DNA of 64,000 bases from Pelodera strongyloides (lineage: Eukaryota > Nematoda > Chromadorea > Rhabditida > Rhabditidae). Below the pieces are notes generated by a model. It saw nothing but the letters and a program-made list of their open reading frames with translations, made no database searches and had not been told where the DNA came from. The stretch lies in the NCBI GenBank assembly GCA_036852015.1, contig JAANDG010000079.1, positions 186,001 to 250,000 of the forward strand. The letters run 5' to 3'. The translations under genes were made by a program, and so were the position numbers. This document shows positions 58,801-64,000 of the stretch, in pieces. The stretch's first letter is position 1, and every line of letters starts with the position of its first letter.

Positions 58801-60052
58801 CACAGCTAGAAAACACAAATATCTGCGCAAAGCACTGTATTAATTGGAAGTTGGAAGTAAACAGGACATAAACGTTGATACAAATAGTGTCTCGAATGCC
58901 TCGATCAACCAAGCTTCTAAGTACTAACAATAAGAAAAGAAAAAGAAACCTTCAAAAACAGCTGACGAAAACACCGGTTGAAGTTGTCCACTTTCTGATG
59001 GTTTTGAGAGATCTTGCCATGCAAAACCAAGAAGGCGACCATGACTATCACCGCACAACTAAATCTAGAGGGTTATTCAAGTTCATTTTGTTCAATTCGG
59101 ACTGTAGGATCGTTCCGCAAAGGTGACGGTACGGTCCTCTGTCCTCATCACAAGGGGTAACGAATGCGCCGTAAACAAACGGCGAAATAGGTGTGCAGTT
59201 ACAGTGTATCGGACATTTGACTTACTGCGACCATCGACCATCAGGTTTTTACCGTTTACTGGATAACTGGATCAATAAAAAAAATACTTACAAGCAGGTT
59301 ATCAGAAGCTGCCATTGCGAGAATCGGATGGTTCATCTGGTAAGCGTGAGAGATGGGTACGCTTCTTGGGCATAATGCTTCAGCCACATTGAACACTACT
59401 AGCCGTCCCAAATTGTCTGCAGCACCCAGGAGATTCCCTGCAAAATAGAGGGACGCATGGCTTCAACTTTTGGACTTATGGGGATGCATGGCTTCAAATT
59501 CTGGACTTTTGGCAGTTTAAATTGAAGAAATTCAACTTTTGGACTTATGGGGATGCATGGCTTCAACTTTTGGACTTTTAGCAGTTTAAATTGAAGAAAT
59601 TAGGTACTATTGAACTTAAGGGGCCCCAAAAAAAAAATATTTTTTATTTTTCGGGAAACTTCGTAGAAATAGGTAATCGGCCCTCCTGATTACGGTAAAG
59701 TAGGTCGTTCAGGCCCTAGGAGCCCATAAAGCCCGTTAGGGGCCTAAGACCTTAAGGAATCAAATTTTTAGATTTTGCTGAAACTTCATAGGAATAGGTT
59801 ATCGGTCATCCTGATTGCGACTAAGTAGCTCATTCGGGCTATAGATGTCTAAAAAGGCCGCTAAGGCCTATAACCTGTGAACAAATGCCCAACAGGGTCC
59901 TGATCTCCAAATGGGACGTTCACCTACCGTCCCATGCAAACTCGCTATCTGTAAATAAGAGGCATACCGTCCAGAGACGCAGTGAGCCTCCTAACTTGCA
60001 TATAGTGCCGCTTCCGCGCAAGCATATGATCTGGCTTCTTAGAAGACACCAT
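52832..60052 (-). CDS. THOC6-like WD40 protein (THO/TREX mRNA export complex)
   Basis: Eight exons in phase: 60052-59968, 59437-59292, 59058-58950, 58694-58564, 56330-56172, 55098-54957, 53767-53667, 52978-52832 (339 aa). WD-type repeats: GNLLGAADNLGRLVVFNV, LCGDSHGRLLGFAWQD, DKVVIGGAGDNSVRIYDL, FLSASADGTVRIWDTRQ, FMVCGGGVDLGIWHL, RILAGGSCNRLEQWDY and a last blade FIDVFLNLGYVSSS. The CGGG...WHL blade, the DVFLNLGY end and the length match animal THOC6 (about 340 aa). The family acts in nucleus-to-cytoplasm mRNA export. Introns make up 86% of the gene and are full of MITEs. A TTTTAG lies 28 bp before the ATG. Assignment rests on remembered family motifs; another WD40 protein is possible. Confidence 0.85.
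53074..53313. mobile_element. diverged Tourist-like MITE (THOC6-like gene intron)
   Basis: Ends GGGCGCATTCGAGATGGACA and TGTCCATCCGAATGCGCCC. TTA precedes it and ATA follows. Inner arms also pair (GGTTCGAGATGG with CCATCTCGAACC). Relative of 20070-20341. Confidence 0.7.
53803..53870 (+). repeat. tRNA-derived SINE-like fragment
   Basis: Box A-like TGGCCAAGTGATTAG and box B-like GGGTTCAATTCC lie 29 bp apart. No full cloverleaf. In the intron just upstream of exon 53767-53667. Confidence 0.45.
53934..54081. mobile_element. inverted-repeat MITE, GAATACGG ends, inserted in another repeat
   Basis: GCAGAGACCGTATTCACCAA at the left inverts GGTGAATACGGCCTC at the right. The flanks (…TGAAATGCA and CACGGTCCGG…) are continuous in a second copy of the host repeat at 53548-53603, which shows the empty site. 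Same family as 48774-48910. Confidence 0.75.
54464..54485. repeat. short GA microsatellite
   Basis: Eleven GA units, in a THOC6-like gene intron. Confidence 0.8.
57335..57594. mobile_element. Tourist-like MITE, copy 2 (THOC6-like gene intron)
   Basis: Ends GGGCGCGTTCGGCATTGAT and its inverse, with TTA at 57332-57334 and 57595-57597. Nearly the same length and sequence as 20070-20341. Confidence 0.85.
58405..58545. mobile_element. inverted-repeat MITE, ATATTCACC family, next to a splice donor
   Basis: CAGAGGCCATATTTATCTCT at the left and GTGGGGAATATGTCTTCTGG at the right. Opposite orientation to 16185-16326. It ends within about 20 bp of the donor of exon 58694-58564. Confidence 0.65.
59463..59601. 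repeat. 69-bp tandem duplication
   Basis: Two copies of a 69-bp unit starting TCAACTTTTGGACTTATGGG and ending AGTTTAAATTGAAGAAATT. They sit directly before the half palindrome. Confidence 0.85.
59602..59937. repeat. single arm of the 754-bp palindrome family
   Basis: It begins GGTACTATTGAACTTAAGG and follows the left arm of 21969-22722 through AATGGGACGTTCACCTAC. The inverse arm is absent. It lies in the first THOC6-like intron and ends 31 bp from exon 60052-59968. Confidence 0.85.
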
Positions 60053-60999
60053 TCTTCCACAGTAAATTCGCGGGAAAGCCTAAAACAAACATGTAAAGTA
60101 CGCTATATTACGCCGAAAATATTTTGAAATTTGGTTCAACGGAAAAACGGAGCAAAGTAACACACGGTGTGGCAATAACAATCATATCATCGAGTGCGCG
60201 TAAGGAACCATTTTACAAACTTACAAATAATACGAATTTAAAGTTACAAATGATAGTAATTTAATACTTTAAAAAAAATGAAGAAATGAAAAAAAATGAA
60301 GGTGAGTGCAAAATGCACGAAACGTGCTTTAACTGTGCCTTTTTACGAGCCTTTTGCAGACTAGTGCGCGATCCCTACGGCATTCGAGTCCGGGAAAGAA
60401 ACGACATCTGTTCGGCATATGCATAGTGACAAAATGAGAGGTGCAGACACGAACTGCCATTTCGGCCCGCGCGCGTTATTCACGTTGTAGGACAGCTGAT
60501 AACTCTTCACTTAATTCTGTTTATCGATTTGTAAGGCAATCGATGATTTTTTTTCTGTGCGCGCGCCGTTTGCTGCTTCTGTTTTTGCTTGTTTCACCAT
60601 TTTTGCTATGGTATCTCGTTTTTTACTGCGTTTTGACTTTGGCTTCAACTACGTAACTGAATAACTCTGAAAACTCTTAGCGAAATTTTGGCCCATTGCT
60701 ATGTAGTAATTCTCCAGGGCCAGGGCGAAATCGGCGAAAGGCGAACTCGCTTAATTGGATGCATTCTGTTTCTGAACACAGTTTTGCTTTTTTTTTTGTC
60801 TTCGCGAACGTTGTTCCGGCTTCCTAATAAAGGATGCCGGTATATCTTTACACCATGCCTTCAGTGACTATGCGGATGCGTAATTTGGTGTTATGTACGT
60901 TTTTTTTCTATTTTCGCCATTCACCAATTGTCTGCATTTCTTGTTAATATAATTGTGCTATTTTTCAGGTAAGCTTGAAACCTCGCTTCCTCGCTCACC
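60053..60999. promoter_or_regulatory. divergent intergenic region, probable bidirectional promoter
   Basis: It separates the start codons of the THOC6-like and RGG genes by 947 bp. It holds pyrimidine-rich tracts and an acceptor TTTTTCAG at 60961-60968 before the RGG ATG. No strong core promoter motif can be named. Confidence 0.5.
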
Positions 61000-63947
61000 A
61001 TGGATCTGCTCGACTCCATCACAAAGGATATGGACAAGGAGCGGGGTGAGCCCAAGTAAGTTCATTACTTACTCTATACGCTCTCCAATGAAGTGACACT
61101 TAGTGGACGGTTTCTGTACTCGCGTCCTTCTATTACTTTTCGTGTGCTAATTACTTTCGAAATAGACAGTACTAAAAGTTGTTTACATAAACATATGTAT
61201 GCTAGGCGCTACTATCGTTGAGGTGCACAGTAAAAAACATGTATATTGCCCCTTGAACCTGTGCTCTGTACGCCCACTGACCAACAAGTGCCTGAACATG
61301 TTGGTTTATTAGATCGGTTGTGCGTATCCAGTTATTCCGTTCGTTAAGATAAATATGTATAAAATAGAGCTGTTTAGCTAAAAATAGCAGGTTTTTTTTC
61401 CTTAGAGGCGCTAGGCTAGCCAATTTGATCAGTGCTTCATTTTTCAATCGAAAGCAAATAATTATGTACTTGAGCGTGGTTTTGCGCGCAAATATACACC
61501 TAACTTAAAAGAATATTGCAGGTTGTTTGTGAAAGGCATGTTATACAACTAAATTTATTTTACATGCACATGACCATAAAATAGAAAATCACTATCGCTC
61601 ACGTACCCATTGTGTAAAATACAATGTGAGTGTAATTTTCAAAAACCTGAACCATTTTGAAATATTCTATTATTTTAGAAAACGATCGGCTCCTCCACCA
61701 GCCTCCTCACCCGCACCAAAAACGGAACGTCTTGGCAGTGAAGCTGCTTTGGAAGCCGTGAGAAGAACCTCGGTTAGTTTTCTTTAGATTCCCTTGAAAA
61801 TTTTCTTCGGAGGGCGCGGGGAAGGACGCGTGGCTTGATATTGTCATGTCGAAAATCGGATATTTTTCTGTATATATATATTTTTTTGTATTCGTAATTA
61901 ATCAATTAGTACAAGTACATGTTTTAGGCGAGCAGAAATGCAAGAGGCGCACCTGCTGGATATTCAAGGTAGTTTTCATTTTTATTCGCATTAACCATGT
62001 TGTGGACAAGGAAAATGTTATGTTTATGTTCAACATTTTTATAGAAATAAAAGCGAAACCCTTGTCTAAAACTCATATCGTTTAGGAAAGTTGACGACGA
62101 CGATGATTTCGCTTCGCCCTCCTCTCGATCAGTTTCTGGTTGGTTACTTTTTGGATCATCTGAATTGTGAGACAATGTGAGGTCACCGGTTTTGTGCCTT
62201 GTGGACAATGTCTGTCTCACTGTTCACTATTTCGAGAACACGGTTTATGTGTTCTGCTCATTGTCAAACCTTCAGAAACAGCCAACTTTCTCATTTCTGT
62301 ATGTTGTCCTTTTCTATTCATTCACGCGAATTTTCTGATTGCTGTGCTAATAGTGCTGCACCCAAATATGCTATTGCTCACGCTCACCGCTAATCACCGT
62401 GTTATGGTGCACAACCACATCCTTGCAATCGTTAGTAAACAAAAAAAAAGAGTAAATAGTAATTACTATTACACAACAAATGAAATCAGCGAAAATGAAA
62501 GGGAATGATAGTTATGCAGAAAACAAAGCGCGGGAAAATTTGTGAATTTCGCAAAAAGCGTGCTCTTTTTCCACTCTCTTATCTTATCAGTGAGTTTTAT
62601 TTGCTTTGCCATTACCTACCATGGGAGAAGCGCGTTCCTCGATTAGTCAATTCAAACGTGTGCTTTTCTGCCAAAATAACATCACGTCCATCCCATCCCG
62701 AAAACTGTATCCTTTCATTTTTTTCGCTTTCATTCGTCGGGCTAATTTGAACACGATTGCATGGATGATTATTGTGTGTGCTGGTCGTGTTGTATGTTGT
62801 GTGGTTGATGTGCCTTGTGTGTTGCAGCTACGTCAGGCTCTGGCGGCTATCGTGGAGGCTCACAACACGAACCTCGTAGTGCTAGTAGAAATGATTACGA
62901 CCGCGGAGGCTATGGCAGATCAGACTCGTCACAGTCACGAAGCTATAGAGAACCAGCAGATAACAACAACTTTGCGAGGCCCGAGCCGAAAGGAGATTTT
63001 GGTAGAGGAGGCGGATATGGAGCAGGTGGAGGCGGATACGGAGGAAGCGGAAGTTATGCTAGATCTGATTCACGAAGCTCTCGTGATTACAGTAATGGTA
63101 TGTTTCCTTGATTGTGATCTACAACCACCATTCCCTTGTGATTGCGATGTGTGAATTGATTATTCCCAATGCCTTGGAGCTTTGCGTGTGCTCCCCTAGC
63201 CTTCTTGCCATTGCCGTGCACAACTTTTCGTTTGTAATTTCTTGAATTGTCGTTCACATGCCCACTGGAGTGCTTTGTGTTTGCATGTGTTCTTTTAGAC
63301 TCAAGAAGGGGTGGATATGGAAATGGAAACCATTACGGCGGATATGGTAGTGGTAGGATACTTTCAACATGGTTTTTGCGATTCGGGACTGAATATTTCT
63401 ATGCTTATTGTCTTGCTCATCACAATCACTGTTTCACACTGACTGCACTCTTTCAGTTGATTGTTGATCAAATAATGTGTTAGCATTTAATTTAGATGCA
63501 CGATGAAATTCTACACTATCCTGCAAAATTGGTAAACTCTAAAATGGTTAATCGAGTATCTTGTAAGAACTCTGCAAATATAATTTATGCTCGTCGATGT
63601 TGGTGTTGGATGCAATAAATATTCTCTGTTTTCATAAGAAGACCTTGCAGATCGTGATCGCTCAAGTGGCCCTTCTGGCCGTGGTGGCTTTGGTGGACGA
63701 GGTGGATTCCGTGGAGGTGACAGAGGTGGCTTCCGAGGAGATCGAGGAGGAGGCGGCAGTGGTGGATCAGGACGCGGTGATCCTGATGTTAGGCCAATAC
63801 CACAGATAAAGGGCGCCTCGGACTCGGTATGACTGATACTGCTTCATTTCTCTCAACATTGGGTTCTAATTTCCTCTGTTACTTTACGTACTTTTTTAGA
63901 CATTACTTTTAGCCGGTAAGCGCATGCTTTTCCGAAGAGTACTATAA
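61000..63947 (+). CDS. RGG/Gly-rich putative RNA-binding protein
   Basis: Exons in phase: 61000-61055, 61679-61772, 61928-61968, 62086-62138, 62828-63097, 63299-63352, 63651-63826, 63900-63947 (263 aa). The N-terminus (MDLLDSITKDMDKERGEPKK) is followed by a Pro/Ser stretch, an acidic patch KVDDDDDF, and long Gly/Arg/Tyr/Ser repeats with many RGG boxes (DRGGYGRSD, GRGGFGGRGGFRGGDRGGF). RGG regions bind RNA and are often arginine-methylated. No RRM, helicase or other folded domain is seen. TTTTTCAG at 60961-60968 suggests a trans-splice or UTR acceptor. The last exon is uncertain: it reads to a stop at 63947, followed by AATAAA at 63949-63954, but a good donor (GCCG/GTAAGC) could lead to exons beyond the window. 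The family is not recognised. Confidence 0.8.
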
Positions 63948-64000
63948 AAATAAAAATCGAGAAAACCCATTTGTTTTCTTAATTGCCCTCTTAGCGGTAT

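Overview
The window is nuclear DNA from a nematode. It carries arrays of the nematode telomere unit TTAGGC (GCCTAA on this strand) inside introns. Many small introns end in TTTTCAG or TTTTTAG. The genes are of families familiar from nematodes: several beta-tubulins, a TWK-type two-pore potassium channel, an astacin protease with EGF and CUB domains, and an animal heme peroxidase. The genus cannot be named from sequence alone. All gene models were built by eye from splice sites, reading phase and family conservation. No RNA or database evidence was used.

Layout, left to right: the 3' end of a heme peroxidase gene (+, 1-873); a repeat-rich gap with one possible small membrane ORF; a secreted Ala/His/Glu-rich coiled-coil protein (-, 3168-7734); a cluster of three beta-tubulin genes (tubulin A + 11083-14209, tubulin B - 15109-19023, tubulin C + 20385-23562); a TWK potassium channel (-, 23696-26899), tail to tail with tubulin C; a 4.8-kb gap with MITEs and a minisatellite; a complete 20-exon glutaminase (-, 31679-40572); two abutting repeat elements with shared ends (41379-46578); an astacin/EGF/CUB metalloprotease (+, 47855-52110); a THOC6-like WD40 gene (-, 52832-60052); and, from a probable bidirectional promoter, an RGG-rich protein (+, 61000-63947).

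The three tubulins share seven identical intron positions and are clearly paralogues. B and C are conventional, with MREI start, acidic tail, and F167/E198/F200. A is strongly divergent: it starts MRQT, carries L167 and V200, and stops right after helix H12, so it has no acidic C-terminal tail. The other genes do not form an obvious pathway.

Introns and gaps are full of short inverted-repeat elements. The main families are a TTAA-flanked family (about 14 copies, one nested), a second TTAA family starting AGGGAC, TTA-flanked Tourist-like elements, TA-flanked elements, elements with GAGGCC-type ends, and a 754-bp palindrome. The most unusual region is 41379-46578. There, two elements share the same 180-bp left end and 115-bp right end and abut directly; the longer one has a perfect 23-bp hairpin followed by 27-bp iteron-like repeats.
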